Below are positions 21,108 through 37,125 of a stretch of DNA of 64,000 nucleotides, one piece after another. The stretch is taken from assembly GCA_019633425.1 (NCBI GenBank), contig WSUB01000003.1, positions 189,480 through 253,479 of the forward strand, in the 5' to 3' direction. Made by a program: the position numbers and the translations under genes. The notes under the pieces were generated by a model that did not search any database, was not told the DNA's origin, and worked only from the letters and a program-made list of their open reading frames with translations. This stretch comes from Tulasnella sp. 424. Lineage: Eukaryota; Basidiomycota; Agaricomycetes; Cantharellales; Tulasnellaceae. Within the stretch, counting starts at the first letter, position 1. Every line of letters starts with the position of its first letter.

Positions 21108-22933
21108 CTATGAAAGTGAGGCACCGACGATACTTGGTGCTGTACATGGTCCAAGCTTGGTCAACAGCCGGTGCACGGTTTTAGTCTCGGGATCGACCCA
21201 TGCGGCCTCCTTAGTCTCCAAGGTCGTGAAATCTGAAGATCGAGCAGGGAGATGCGTTAGTTCGGTCTTGTTGACATGTTGCAAAGGGAAAGGAAATGTA
21301 GCACGTACTCGGCTGAATAGTTTCAAATATCTTTTTCTTCGGATTTAATTGCGAGACAGGTTCAACATCTGAACAAAAGCAGCCCAATCCATCAGTGACC
21401 ACTTTCTGGCATTGACTCGGTACTGCTTACTTTCATACTTCTCGCCCTCGAAGTAAATTCTGTCGCCTGGTTTGGAACCTTTTGGCGGGTCAACGATTTC
21501 GATCCCATTGTCTTTGCCATCCTTGTGCGATGCCTGAATTCACTCGCATTAGCCGGATTTTCTACGTGAAGGGATGTGGGTAGCGTACGCAGAGAACCAT
21601 GCCGTAGCTCTTTACGCCTCGCATGTTAGCAGGCTTTAAGTTGGCCTAAAGGAGGGTTCAAAGCATGTGATGAGTCGAGCGCGATGCTAGGATCGACCGC
21701 CTTTGCTGAACCCACCACCACGACCAGCCATTTATCTTGCATCTGTTCGATGGGGATGTAGTTGACCAAGCCGGACACGATTGTCCTTGGGCCGGTTTCC
21801 TCTCCAAGGTCGATTTGCTAGCAGGAAGGGGCGTCAGCAACCAGCCCTCTATTCAGACGAAACGACGAATACACACCTCGACGTAAAGCCCATCTGCATC
21901 AGGATGCTTTTTCACTAGAAAGGTTCAGACCCTGTCAGTATTCTTCGATTATCGTGTTGCGAACCGGATTTTCAGCTCACCATCTACAATATGCCCCACC
22001 CGGAGATCAATCATGGCAGGTGAAGGTTCACCCGCATCTGCGGCTGGTGCAGCAGCTCCACCAGCAGCCTTCTTGCCTGATGGCTCTCCGGCAGCAGCTG
22101 CAGCACCTTCTTTCTTGCCCTTCTTTTCCTTCTTCTCCTTCGGTTGTCCACTCGACCCCTCCGCCTTCACAGGTGCTGAGCCTGATGCCGCAGCCTTGTC
22201 GGAGCTCACTGCTGTTTCGGTTTTTGCATCGGCTATGGTGTCCTTTTTGGCTTTCTTCTTCGTGGGTTCGGGTGCTTTCCTCTCGAGCTTGGGTGCCGAT
22301 TCGATGACCGTGTCTAGTGGGACGAGGGATGGTGCGGCCGGAGCGTTCCGGATTGATGGGAGGTTTTGGATGTGGTCAAAGTAACGAAGAACTGCCGGGG
22401 TGGTGTAGAGGGATGATGCGTTTTCCTTGGAAAGAGATTCCTGGTCCGTCGCGTGATGATGCGTAAATGCGGGTGAGCCTGGCACTCTGCTTGGTAGGCA
22501 GGGGAACTGGAGACTTACGACGACAGGATGAAGGGTAGAGTATAGAGCAACATCGGCAGCTGTTGGCTGAGAGCCAACGAGGTATGTCTGAGGGGTCAAC
22601 GCCTCGTCCAATTGCTGGGGGTCGTCGAGCGGTCAGCCTACTGAGCTTTCCATCCTGCTGGCCGAAGTGTCCCGCCTTACCTTCAACGAACCACCTGGCA
22701 CGACCAAACTCCCTCCAGAAATCTTATTGATCCACTCGTCAACAGCCTTGGCGTCCACCTCGCTACCGGATCCAGTAGCCTGTCCGCTCCCAAAAGTGGA
22801 CTTGACCAGCTCCTGCGCGGCGGTAGGAAGTTTAGAGAGGGCTTCGGAACTCATTAGGCGCGTTTTGGTGCTATAAGTCAAGTTGGAACTGAGAGCGCGA
22901 GTAGATGATGGTCGTAGTAGAGCACGAAGCATT
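21108..22933 (-). CDS. arc1: Arc1/AIMP1-like tRNA-binding aminoacyl-tRNA synthetase cofactor
   Basis: The N-terminal region resembles the GST-C-like module of Arc1 (SQPTAADVALYSTLHPVV), followed by a Lys/Ala-rich linker (KKKAKKD, KEKKEKKGKKEG). The C-terminal half is an EMAPII-type OB-fold tRNA-binding domain: MIDLRVGHIVD, KKHPDADGLYVEQIDLGEE, RTIVSGLVNYIP, ANLKPANMRGVKSYGMVLCAS. It ends with an EMAPII-like tail (DFTTLETKEAAWVDPET) and stop at 21108. Arc1 binds tRNA and delivers it to Met- and Glu-tRNA synthetases in the cytosol. The longest frame begins MLRALLRPSSTRALSS, which looks like a mitochondrial presequence; a second in-frame ATG at 22854 (MSSEALSKL) would give the cytosolic form. 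About eight exons. Confidence 0.88.
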
Positions 22934-23536
22934 CTCAAGCCGTAGAGTCACTAGGAGTACTAGTTCAGACTCGAAATTGGGCGTCAAACTCCCAGGATCA
23001 TGTGATTATGACGACCAAGGGTTCGGGAACATGTAAGCGATGGAAGGGAGCACGGTTCAAGCTGTGTTCACAGCAAAGAGGTCGAGCTAGTGGACAGTAA
23101 TGAAGTGCCGCTCATGTGATGGAGCGATGTTGAGGGGAATGAATCTGATAGTGAATGGACGGAAGCGCGATTGATGCACTCTCCAATAAATGAGGATCAA
23201 AGGAGGGGTTCGATCAAAGCTTGTGGACGCTATCTAGCGGAAGTTACCGTACTCCTGGTGATGTCGTCCTATACTGGAAGCTTTGAAAGGTGGCGGGCTC
23301 CATTGATCTATCGGATCCGACCCTAACCTTCTTCCTGTCCCCCCCGCGAATCGCGAGGCGCTGCATTCAAAGGAAATATTTTACGCAAAGAACCGATCTC
23401 TCTCCACAACGGCACGAAGCCTCGAGGTATTAAAAAACAGAATGTGCCCAAAAGAGTGAATGTGTATTTAATTTTGTAGTCGTGGTTGACAACCGACTGT
23501 CTAGCACAAGATTGACTAATCCGGGGGTGGGGGTGC
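22934..23536. other. Intergenic: arc1 promoter and GH131 3' flank
   Basis: About 600 bp between two minus-strand genes. No gene or repeat is recognised. Confidence 0.45.
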
Positions 23537-24848
23537 TTACAAGCACTGAGAGTACCAGTCGTTGGAGTACTTGCAAGTGGAACCAGATGCGCAGACAGTT
23601 GGGCCGCTGTTTCACGGAACATGATCATCAGTAAATCTCGAGCTATTGACCGATAGACGGCATTGGGGGTATACTCACGAATAGCCGTTGCCTCCGCACT
23701 GTCCGTACTTAGTCTGAGTAGGACCGGCAGCACTGGTGGTCGTGGTGGTCGTGGTGGTCGTGGTGGTCTTGGAGGTGGTGGTGCTGCTGGTGCTGCTGGT
23801 GCTGCTGGTCTTGGTAGAAGAGGTGGTGGTGGAAGTCTTGGTGGAGGTTGGGCTAGTGGTGGTGGTGGTGGTGGTAGTGGTGTTGCTCGAGCCGCCGTTT
23901 CCAGAGCGAAGGGTAGTAGTAAGGGTATCGGTCTAAAGCACAAGTCAGGCGCGCAATATATGAGTACCCTGAGGATCAACGCCGTCCAGTATTTTTAGCA
24001 ACCCACCTCGATGTAAACACCAGAGAAGTACCAGTCCTCGGTAGCCGTGCCGGCATCGAAGGCAAGGACACCCAAATGCCAGTCCGCGGAGTTGGTCGAG
24101 GTCGAAGCGGCGGTCTGAGCGTAGACCCTCTGCAAAGGGGCAGATCCGGTCGAGGCCCACAAGCCGACGGTGCCAGCCGAGAAGTTGATGTCGTAGGCAA
24201 AGTTGTACCAGACGCCCGGGGTGAAGTCGACGGCGTACTTGGGGTTGCTCTGGATGCACCACTGGAGCTGAGTCTGGTTCGGCGAGATGCCGACCTTGAG
24301 TTCGGTGAAGTGGGATTCGAAGAAGACGACTTGGTGTTCGTAGGAGAAGAGGGGGCTGCAAGAAAAGATAAAAGTTAGGAGGAGGATCGTCAGACGTGGA
24401 AGCGAAGAGAAGAGAACGTACGGGTTGGTAGCGGCCCTCTTAACGGAGAAGTGGTAGTACTTCTGGCCGGTTCCCAAGTTGGCGGTAGTTTGGGGGATCA
24501 ACTCGGTTCTCCAGAAGGCGGAGTTCCAAGTGGAAGTCTGGTCGATGGAGAGCTTGAGACCCTTGGACTCGCCAGAGATGCCGGGGTTAGCGTATGCGGT
24601 AGAGACGTCGAGGTATTCGGTGACGGGGCCGGAACCGTGGATGTAGTATTGGTACTCGCCGACCTATGCGTAATGGTGTTAGGTTGGAACGACGGACACC
24701 GGCTCGCATGCTAGCATACCTGGTTAGACCATGACCAGGTGTTGAAGTCGGTTGCGCTACCGTAGTAGTCAAAGCTTCCGTTCCAGACGATGGTGCCTGC
24801 TGATGCGGCGGCGAAGAGGGAAGCGACGAATGCTGTGACTGCCTTCAT
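23537..24848 (-). CDS. Secreted GH131 beta-glucanase with C-terminal CBM1
   Basis: Extracellular glucanase. A signal peptide (MKAVTAFVASLFAAASA) precedes a GH131 domain (GTIVWNGSFDYYGSA, WSWSNQVGEYQYYIHGSGP, WRTELIPQT, YEHQVVFFESHFTELKVG, VWYNFAYDINFSAGTVGLW). A long Ser/Thr linker, probably O-mannosylated, leads to a CBM1 cellulose-binding module with the conserved Cys and aromatics (TKYGQCGGNGYSGPT, CKYSNDWYSQCL) at the C-terminus. GH131 enzymes act on beta-1,3/1,4/1,6 glucans, and the CBM1 tethers the enzyme to cellulose. Several introns; the first lies after WSWSNQ. The gene is plausibly induced on plant biomass; the promoter has a TATA box. Confidence 0.93.
23730..23885. repeat. Low-complexity ACC/ACG repeat coding a Ser/Thr linker
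   Basis: Imperfect GGT/GTGGTC repeats (plus strand) code the Thr/Ser-rich linker of the GH131-CBM1 protein on the minus strand. The open frames read on the plus strand here are shadows of the repeat. Confidence 0.85.
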
Positions 24849-27157
24849 AATGGAGGACGAGTGTAAAGGTAAAAAGATCGAGGGAGGGACGAGGAGCTAT
24901 TCCAAGCGACAACCAAGACTTGAGGATTTATAGTGCTGAGAGGCGAAGTTCCCCTTCTATTATACTCGACGAATTTTACCCCAATGTCGACATATCTCGC
25001 TCTGTGAGTTGAAGAGAGGCAGAGCCGAAGTTGAACAGAGGTAATAGGCCTCAAAGAAGCTTGCGTCAAAGGGCGTACAAAAGTGGTGAACATAGGCCCG
25101 ATAAAAGTCCCCGGTGTGCGACAATTTCAAGTGGGCTGGTTGGCGTAAAGGCGCAAAGTTGGAAGGATGTCGGGTACGGTCGGTGTTATTTTGGGTACGC
25201 GACTTGCTTCGTCGTCGGCGAACCGCATTTCGAAGATGGATGTAAGAACGACCGGGAAGGAAGCCTGAAGCGAGAGAAGGGAGAAGGGATGGCTGAAGGG
25301 AAAGTTGGGTTCCTCCATTCGACAGATGTTTGGCGAAATTTTGCCGGGGTGTGCAGTGAATTCGAACGAGGTCGATGCGGGAACACGAACCGCCTGATAT
25401 ACCGAAAGTTGGTGATAGCGTCACTTGATGATGATCGTCAATATGATTGTCTTGGCAGAGCCATAAGAGCTATATCTGGGCGGGATGCGAGTCTCAGAGG
25501 AATGTCCGTTTGAAGACCGGCGGTCGCGAGTCCCTCCTATGCCTCTGAAGGGGGGGATCGATGACCTTGAACGTACCAACTCCGCAGCCACCTATTGTCG
25601 GTTAATGCCATCGACGAATCATGGTTCTGTTGATGGTGGTTTGTGGCCTGTCAGTTGGTTGCTGACGTCATCCCCGCAGTCACCGTGATGCTCCGTCTGT
25701 CTCCGGTGGTCGTCACCGATTTGGCCAAGTGTCCCATGGAGAGTGTGATTCGCTTGTGGACATCGGGTGGAATGGTCCGGAGATGAGACTAGCAACGTTC
25801 TTTTTCGCCCGTCGTTGCACTTTGCAAGGTCGACCAATCAACGACAGAGAACCGAAACTCCGGACCAATCCTAACGGAGAGGGGCAAGTGCCAGTCGGGG
25901 TTGAATGAAACGTAAAATAATTGGGTACATAAACGTCTCTCTCGCCCCTTTTAGCGCTTAAAATGGAAGAAATGGATCATTTTTGAATTGGGTCCACCAC
26001 AAATAATGCACGGTAACTTGAACCCCCCAATTCAAATATCTTTTTTGGTCCAGATTAAAATCCACGGCGGGGGGTTGGGTCCGGTGTTCTTTTATGGGAC
26101 GGACAACTCACGAGTGGGGTGGCTCGCCTGATCAAGAACTCTCGGCCGGCCGAGGGGAAATACGAACGAGGAATCGGGGAACCGACTCCACTGCTTGGTT
26201 GTGTCTCAGGTGGCCGAGAATGTGTTCTAACGAATGAGTGAGGCTGTGTCGTGCTTTTCCTCCGCGTGGCAACATCCCCGTTATCCCCGTACACTCCTCC
26301 AATCCGGGTTCGTCGTCGTCCTCGTTCCAGGGATTGGCAGGAGGCTTTTTAACTGGGTACTTTCCCTGGCATCCTTACACTTTTGACACCCCCTCCATCG
26401 CCTATCGACCACGCTATCTTCGCGCCACTCACGGCCACCCACCAGGTGAGAATTTCCATCGACGACCTTGCTACCTTCGTGGGATATGCGGTTTTCCATC
26501 ATTCCATACAGACCCGCCCACCCTTTCACCATCTTTCCCTACCTTTCCCATCATTCCTTTTCCTTCCTCCCACACCACACACCTCTCTCCTTTTCTTTTT
26601 ATACCCCTAGCTCACCCACTATTTCCCTCAAACGCTTTCCAGGTCTCTCTTCTTCCCTTCCCTCAAAACCTTAGCAAGTACATATAGTTCCCCCCTCTCG
26701 TTGCGGCTTTTTTTTTTTACACCTCCACCAATCCTCGATCGGTCGATCCCCCGACATTTTACGAGACATCGATTTGTTGCTTCCCGCGCTTCGATTTGTA
26801 AGCTTAATCCCGCCCCGCGCGTGCTCCTCTCCTCTCCTCTCTCCTCTTCTCTCTCTCTCTCTTCCCTCTCCGTGTCTCACCTTCCTGTCACCCTTTCCCC
26901 ATTTGGCTCCGACGTTACGCGACCTCGCTGCCGATTTGTCAAAACCACCAGCATCGCATCCCCCTTGGGCTGCAGTAATTTCCAAGTCTTAATTCTTTCG
27001 TTCGGAATTCCAACAAACGATTTTGCCACTTCCGCGATCAATTTCCCGTTTCCCCCGTCGGTAAGGAACATCCGGAATCCACGTATTCTATTCAGAGAAA
27101 AACGCGGCATGTCTCATTTCCTTACTAATTTAATACTTCTACAGATCCCACAAAGCA
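24849..27157. other. Long divergent intergenic region, GH131 / Medusa-like gene
   Basis: 2.3 kb with no recognisable gene. The left end carries the GH131 promoter. From about 26500 the DNA becomes pyrimidine-rich on the plus strand, with a CT tract at 26824-26870, as in fungal leaders. A GTAAGG donor at 27061 and an acceptor ending at 27145 suggest an intron in the 5' leader of the Medusa-like gene. Confidence 0.55.
24928..24934 (-). promoter_or_regulatory. TATA box of GH131 gene
   Basis: CTATAAA on the minus strand, about 80 bp upstream of the GH131 start codon, a normal distance for a regulated secreted-enzyme gene. Confidence 0.55.
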
Positions 27158-29682
27158 ATGTTCAATATGTACCGAAATCCAAGCATGGCTTCCTTCTCTT
27201 CCGATGGATCTAATTTCGATCCCACTCTCTCAACTCCTTCGCTGTCGCTGACTTCCCCAGACCCTATATCATCTTCGTTTCGCAATCCATCTTCCAACAC
27301 CATGTCTTCCGACTTTTGGGGGCCATCATCCCCGCTCGGAGGACCCGCTGGCACCACAACCGGAAGCGGGGCTTTCAGCGGTAGTCCAAACGACAAGCCT
27401 TGGTCCTCCACATCAATCCCTCTTGTCCCGCCCATGCTGACCAACCCAGCAGCCGTACCATCCATGTCTGAAGGTCCATCGCTACCCATGAAATCCGTCA
27501 ACGGCATCGTCACCATCTACGGCTTCTCTCCACAACAGGGTGAACCAAAGACCAAGCTGACTGTAAACATCGGCTTCAAGCAGCTCCCCGGTCGTCTCAT
27601 CGGACTTCGGATCGTCTTTGGAAGTGGAGGACTGAGAACTCACGTTGGTGGAGGAAATAAAAAGGGACAGTGGCTGCTCCGAGCGGAGGTGCCCGACGTG
27701 CCAAGTGCCACGAACCCCTCGAGTCACATCTTGAAAATCGAGGCGCTCGAAGGTGATCAGGTGATTGACAACGCCGAATTTGGATCGTTTACGCTTTGGG
27801 AGGCAGGTGAGTAATGGGTCTTTTTTGCGCGATCAGGGTAGCGGGCACGTTCCCCGCGGCCCCAGCACAATCGGCTCAGTATATCTGACATTTGGGGCCT
27901 CGTCAAATTCCCTATTTTCTCTCTTAGGTACGATGCCACCCAACGTTTCAAACCAACCTATGCTCAGCCGCCGAGTCCGCTCGTTTGAAAATGGCTCTGT
28001 TCCCCCCTTGGCACGTCCAAGCCCATATCGCAGCAGCTCGATCTCAACGACCCTAGCTGCAGCGGCCGCCGTTTCCGCACCCGCGCTGACGTCCGCGCAG
28101 TCGTCCTCTCCACCGCCGGCCTCGTCTATGCCTTCGCGAAGTGGAGGTGGTGTTTTGGGGGGCAACGCGGACGCTTACAGGATCGTGAGGAGGACGGAGA
28201 TTCCGATGGAGAGAGAGGCCGCGGCGTTAGCTGTGACGATGAATATTCATGGCGATGTTCGGTCCTTGTCGTCCGGATGGTGAGTGGGTTGAGCAGGCCT
28301 TTGTGTTTTCCCTTGGGTCTCGGCTTCCATCCTAGGGAACGGCATTAGCTGACGATCCGATGTCCGATGTTCCTCCTCCCTTTCCCGGCACTTTGGCTAT
28401 TTGACAGGACCCCAGAAGAAATTGCCGCGCGCCGGCGCCTGGTCCAATTCTGGCGCGTAATGGACGGTGCCACAGTCAACGTCCACTTTTGCGTTATCCG
28501 CCCTGAAGAGTACGACGACAGCCGCATCGTCGTGTCGTGCATCTACCGCGAAGACGCTGAAAAGTGTTACATCACGTCCTTTGACTTGATTCGATTATTA
28601 GAAGGAATAATCGGTTCAGTTTGCAATATCGACGAAAAGAATCGAATTAGACGGAACGTCCATCACATCGAACACGATACGATATCGAAAAGCAAGCCGT
28701 ATCATGAAGAGTTCTTCGATTTGATCATGAGTTTCCCTGCTCCGATGCCCAGGAGGAACGTCCGGGATTTGAAGGCGTTCAGATGGGAGTTCTTACCCGA
28801 TGCGCTGCATGCTATCATGGATAAGATGGTGAGTGCCGTGGCGGGAACTGTTTTTGGTATCAAATCGGCTGACCCCGTGCTCTCCCTGCTTCCCCCTCTC
28901 CCCGAAAGGCTCTGGATTACAATCCAAAGGCGGTTAGCGAGATGATCGAACCGACTATCCCGGAAGCGGACGAAGCGATGGACGCATCGATGCCCACGTT
29001 CTCGCCTACCCTCCACGCGGAACCCGAACGAAGGGACTCGTCGTTCTCCCTTGGCGATGGCGGCGGGTTCTCGTTCCGCCGACCATCGGCGATGCAATCG
29101 GCCTTGTCCTTCGACACCATCTCGCCCAACTCGAGCGTCGCGAGCTTCCACGCGCATCATCAGTCTCCCTCGGCGAGTCTAGCCAACTTCCATCTTGGCG
29201 GGTCTACCACGCCCGGTCAGCATCAGTCGCCCAACGTCAGCGTTTCGTCGTTCCACCATCACCACATTGGTGGGCCGTTCGGCGCCCCCCACCAATCGCC
29301 CAACGTCAGCGTCGCGTCCTTCCACCACCCTGCGCATCACCAGTCTCCGAGCGGGAGCGTGTCGAGCTTCCAAGCTCAGCTGGCCAGTGCGGCGTTTGGG
29401 TCCTCTCCTAACAGTTTAGGGGGTTTACATCCGTCAGCTAGCAACGGCCCCACTGATACGCCGATGGATCTCGGGTTGGGAGGGCCTGGAGGCGCGGGCA
29501 ATGGAGGTGGCGGTTTTGGACAAGGGTTAACTGGTCAGGGTAACACCCCGACGGGATCCTTCTCGAACTTGAATGGCGGTGCTGGGCTTTGGTCGACAAG
29601 TTCGCAGCACCAGCAGGATCTCAACCGGCTTGCGGCGGCCGCGGGTTCGAATCCCTTACACGATTATTACAGCATGAGTTGA
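27158..29682 (+). CDS. medA: Medusa-type developmental regulator (MedA/Acon-3 family)
   Basis: Four exons (27158-27806, 27928-28279, 28408-28828, 28909-29682) sum to 2196 nt, 731 aa. The N-terminal Ser/Pro-rich region leads to a conserved domain with an IPT-like start (VNGIVTIYGFSPQQGEP). The diagnostic Medusa domain follows: HGDVRSLSSGWTPEEIAARR, FCVIRPEEYDD, IVVSCIYREDAEKCYITSFD, EKNRIRRNVHHIEHDTISKS and FRWEFLPDALHAIMDKM. In Aspergillus MedA and Neurospora ACON-3 this nuclear protein controls conidiation, adherence and developmental timing; the role in basidiomycetes is less known. The C-terminal part is Gly/Ser/His-rich with a repeated HQSPxxSVxSFHH unit. A second start, MYRNP, lies three codons downstream. 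Confidence 0.88.
29130..29372 (+). repeat. Protein-level tandem repeat in Medusa-like C-terminus
   Basis: Five degenerate copies of a unit like HHQSPnvSVaSFHH, found at SSVASFHAHHQSPSASLANF, HQSPNVSVSSFHHHH, HQSPNVSVASFHHPAHHQSP and SGSVSSFQ. The His/Ser-rich repeat may be disordered and phosphorylated. Confidence 0.75.
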
Positions 29683-30305
29683 GGAGGGAGATGAAGTGAG
29701 GAGGTGTGGAAGGAGACATTCTTTTCGATATACTGGCCCGGGTGTGCGCTACTGTGCAAAAGGAACTGTTACCGCACTCCCTGGCTTCTTTTCTTTTTTC
29801 TCTTTCGGGTTATATGGGGCTTTTACATGAACGGACGATTTTTCAACATCTTATATACATGCTCTTATTTTGTTGGACTCTCTCTCTCCCCCCCTCACAT
29901 GCACTGTCACCTCACTCTCGCTGTCGTGTTTTGTTCTTTTTTTTTCTTGTTGTTTCCCGCTTTCCCCTTCCTTTCGTTTTGCCTTGCTGCGGAAATTTCT
30001 TCGTAATAACTAATCAGGCTTCTGCACATGTATTTTGCTGTGTAAATATGTAATACTGCCATCCTAAAAGCGCCAGCTTGCAGTGTTCTTTTGGTGGGTG
30101 GTGATTAGAACCCGTGCGAAGCTGTGAGCACTTACGAGACGCGTAGATCGTCTTGATTTGAGCTGACCCTACCCACCTTTGGGCACATTTACCACCCACC
30201 TCCCCTCATCTCTCCCCACCTCCCCTTCTTCAAGGGGCACATACCTTCGACACACCAAGCTCGTTTTCAGCGCTTTCGTCTACTGGTCTCGGCTCATCTT
30301 TCATC
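29683..30305. other. Intergenic: medA 3' region and pkc1 promoter
   Basis: Three-prime flank of the Medusa-like gene, rich in T tracts, followed by the CT-rich pkc1 promoter and leader. No other gene seen. Confidence 0.5.
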
Positions 30306-34632
<4,327 letters not shown>

Positions 34633-34857
34633 CACACAAGCCTCCCCACTCCTTGACGTCCTTATGCCACGCTTATGCCACCTTTTGCTTTCGACGTCTT
34701 CACGCTATCTATCAGGCCGCGCGATCCCCGCTCGTGCACTCTAAGCTACCACTAGTACTGAATCTTTTTGATAGACAATGCATACCGGTTTGAATCGAGA
34801 TACCTTAGAAATACATCCAGAGTCGTGACAGAGAGTACAGAAACTTAAAGAATAAAG

Positions 34858-37125
34858 TTACTCTTCGTCCGAAGATTGCAGTAGTCGCTCCAACACGTTG
34901 CGGGCTAGCGGTATCCATATCATCTCGCCTCCTCCAGAAGAGGCTACGCCAGTCACCACCATCCCATGGTCCCTAAACTCTTGCAAGAGGCCCCGTAGAG
35001 CTTGATCGCTGGTAGCGATAAACTTTTCCCGAGCCATGACGAAAAGAGATTCGTAAGGGATGGCGTAATGGCTCATCTGAGTTGCGGTCACGTTGAGAGT
35101 TTTCTTCGCAGGGCTGGCACTCTCGCCCTTTGCGGCCGCTGCCCCGATACGCTCGTCTGCCTCTGCGTCAATATTTGCAATTTGTTGTTCCGAGAGGAGA
35201 GCGAAGATCGATCTAGATCGTTCGGTGACGCTCGACAGGACCTGTTTGGCTCCAGCCTCGGTCAATGGACCAGCCACACCTGCGGGACCTCCTGCCGCCG
35301 AGACAACATGCTTCGACTTCCCTGACCCAGTAAGAACGGTGGGAGAGGTCAAGTCACGTCCCTGGAAGCGGAGCTCGACGTCGTAATGCTCGTACGTCGT
35401 AAGATCGTGCCAGAGCCAGGTGAATCCTCGTTCTGTGGGAATACGATCCCCGCCGGCAGGGTCTTCGTGGGTTTGGGGACCACCATCGTCCACAACGGCC
35501 TTGCTCTTTTTACGAGGGCTCTTGGGTTTCTGTCTCGTAGATTTGGACGGGGATGTGGCTTCGGCGGCGCCGGCGTCGTGCCTCCTGGCAGCGAGGCCCT
35601 CGGCTTCGTGTCCCCTTCCAAATGCCTCGTTTTGGGACCAGATCAACGGAGCGTTCATATGGTCCACCGATCCCACCAAATGTATCCGGGGGTTCGATGC
35701 CAGGAGCGAAAGAATCGCTTTGGACTTTGCTGTTCGAAGCATCGGGGAGTCGATACTGTGGACCGCGATGTAGAGTGGGCGTTTGGCGTTCCTGGAATAG
35801 TGCTTGTAGATTCGCTGCGCTTGGAGATCCAGTCCCGACAGCGCTAACGTCGCTGGCTGACCCGATACGCGTCCGATAAGCGATGCAGCTGCATCCTCTG
35901 TCTCTCCGCGGAGCGCGTCGATCCGGTCCAGCAGCTCCTTGACACCCACTCCGGGCTTGAATCCATTCAGCACCGCAACGTCACCCTTCTTCGCGAGACA
36001 CTCCCGTGCAAAGCGATTCAAGACATTGCGTTTGCTCCCATACCCATAGAACAGCAGGTTGAACCCAGCTGCCAACTCCATCGCGAAGCGAGGAAACAAC
36101 TCGACATGGGATTCCATCAACTTGGATAGCTCCGCCGCGTGTTTTTGCAGCTCTAGTGAGGACTCGAGGAGTTCCCAGTATTCGTCGGCGCTGAGCGTGG
36201 GTAAAAGAGCGGTGAACGCGTTGTTCGAGGTCCGAGCTGGGATCGAAATCTGCTGGAAATAGGCATCGAAGGAGGTCTGAGATACGAAACCCGGTACGTG
36301 TAAGAGAGATTCGTATGTTTTCTTCTTCCTGCCCTTTCTCGGAGTGGCTGCAGATTTTTTCGTCGGAGATGCAAGTCCGTCGTCCTCCTCCTCCTGAGAC
36401 GAGCCTTCCTCATCCGTATGCCTCTCTTCCTCTCCATCATCTTCATCCTCGTCTTCTCCTCCTGCCCTCCTCGGACCAAATTCATCGTCACTTTCCTCGT
36501 CAAGCCCCAAAGAGCGACTCGAGATCGAGGCCTGTCGACCTCGTTGCTCGTTGAAGTTAACCTTCTTCCCCCCAACTCGAGACCGACTCGGAGTCTCAGG
36601 AACTTCATTATCCTCGTCCTCGAATAGCTCCTTTTCTTTCCCTTTCCCCTTTCCTTTGGTCGGAGAGACGCGACCTCCGGATGGGGTACCCTTGGTTTTT
36701 GTTGGAGAGGATTTCGGTGTGGTCCCAGCGGCCTTTGGTCTCCGCAATCGCGGGTCGTTGGTCGTGACAAAGATAACTCCCCGAGTTATTCGCGGATTTG
36801 TTGGGGTGGTAGCAACTCCGGAGGATGCCTTGGTGGGCGATGACGGTCTGCTTACCCTTTTCGTCGGTGAGGCCAAATTGGGCATCGAGCTCCGTGATGC
36901 TAAGCCATCGGAGGGTGTTGTGGCGACATGTCGAGTCCTCTTCCTACTTGGAGTATCGTCCACGTCCATTTGTTTGCTTCCCTCAGCTCCGTCATCCCAT
37001 TCATCGTCGGATGTTAACAACGCGTTGGGGATCGACTCTCGCGACTTGGTAGCTGCTCGAAAGCCGTCGCTGCCTCGAAGCGCACTAAGTTCCCTGTTAA
37101 TCCTCTTTTTGGTTGGTGTTTCCAT
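34858..37125 (-). CDS. orc2: Origin recognition complex subunit 2
   Basis: Intronless, 755 aa. The N-terminal ~270 residues are low-complexity, basic and Ser/Pro-rich with candidate CDK sites (SPTK, TPSK) and an acidic stretch (DEDEDDGEEERHTDEEG). The conserved ORC2 core starts near GFVSQTSFDAYFQQ and includes ELFPRFAMELAAGFNLLFYG, GYGSKRNVLNRFA, VLNGFKPGVGVKELLDRI, LYIAVHSIDSP and IHLVGSVDHMNAPLIW, followed by a winged-helix C-terminus. Orc2 is part of the six-subunit ATPase that marks replication origins. It is convergent with pkc1 (225 bp between stops). The large plus-strand frame 36551-37420 is a shadow. Confidence 0.96.
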   Translation of the reverse strand: METPTKKRINRELSALRGSDGFRAATKSRESIPNALLTSDDEWDDGAEGSKQMDVDDTPSRKRTRHVATTPSDGLASRSSMPNLASPTKRVSRPSSPTKASSGVATTPTNPRITRGVIFVTTNDPRLRRPKAAGTTPKSSPTKTKGTPSGGRVSPTKGKGKGKEKELFEDEDNEVPETPSRSRVGGKKVNFNEQRGRQASISSRSLGLDEESDDEFGPRRAGGEDEDEDDGEEERHTDEEGSSQEEEDDGLASPTKKSAATPRKGRKKKTYESLLHVPGFVSQTSFDAYFQQISIPARTSNNAFTALLPTLSADEYWELLESSLELQKHAAELSKLMESHVELFPRFAMELAAGFNLLFYGYGSKRNVLNRFARECLAKKGDVAVLNGFKPGVGVKELLDRIDALRGETEDAAASLIGRVSGQPATLALSGLDLQAQRIYKHYSRNAKRPLYIAVHSIDSPMLRTAKSKAILSLLASNPRIHLVGSVDHMNAPLIWSQNEAFGRGHEAEGLAARRHDAGAAEATSPSKSTRQKPKSPRKKSKAVVDDGGPQTHEDPAGGDRIPTERGFTWLWHDLTTYEHYDVELRFQGRDLTSPTVLTGSGKSKHVVSAAGGPAGVAGPLTEAGAKQVLSSVTERSRSIFALLSEQQIANIDAEADERIGAAAAKGESASPAKKTLNVTATQMSHYAIPYESLFVMAREKFIATSDQALRGLLQEFRDHGMVVTGVASSGGGEMIWIPLARNVLERLLQSSDEE

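Noticed and set aside
23663..23998. Gly/Ala- and Val-rich plus-strand frames
   Set aside because: Shadow of the Ser/Thr linker repeat of the GH131-CBM1 gene.
25031..25513. 160-codon plus-strand frame in the GH131/medA spacer
   Set aside because: Composition is not protein-like for this genome, and no splice partner or motif is seen.
29643..29655. tRNA-like GGTTCGAATCCC T-arm motif
   Set aside because: It lies inside the conserved medA coding frame, with no matching acceptor stem or D-arm around it.
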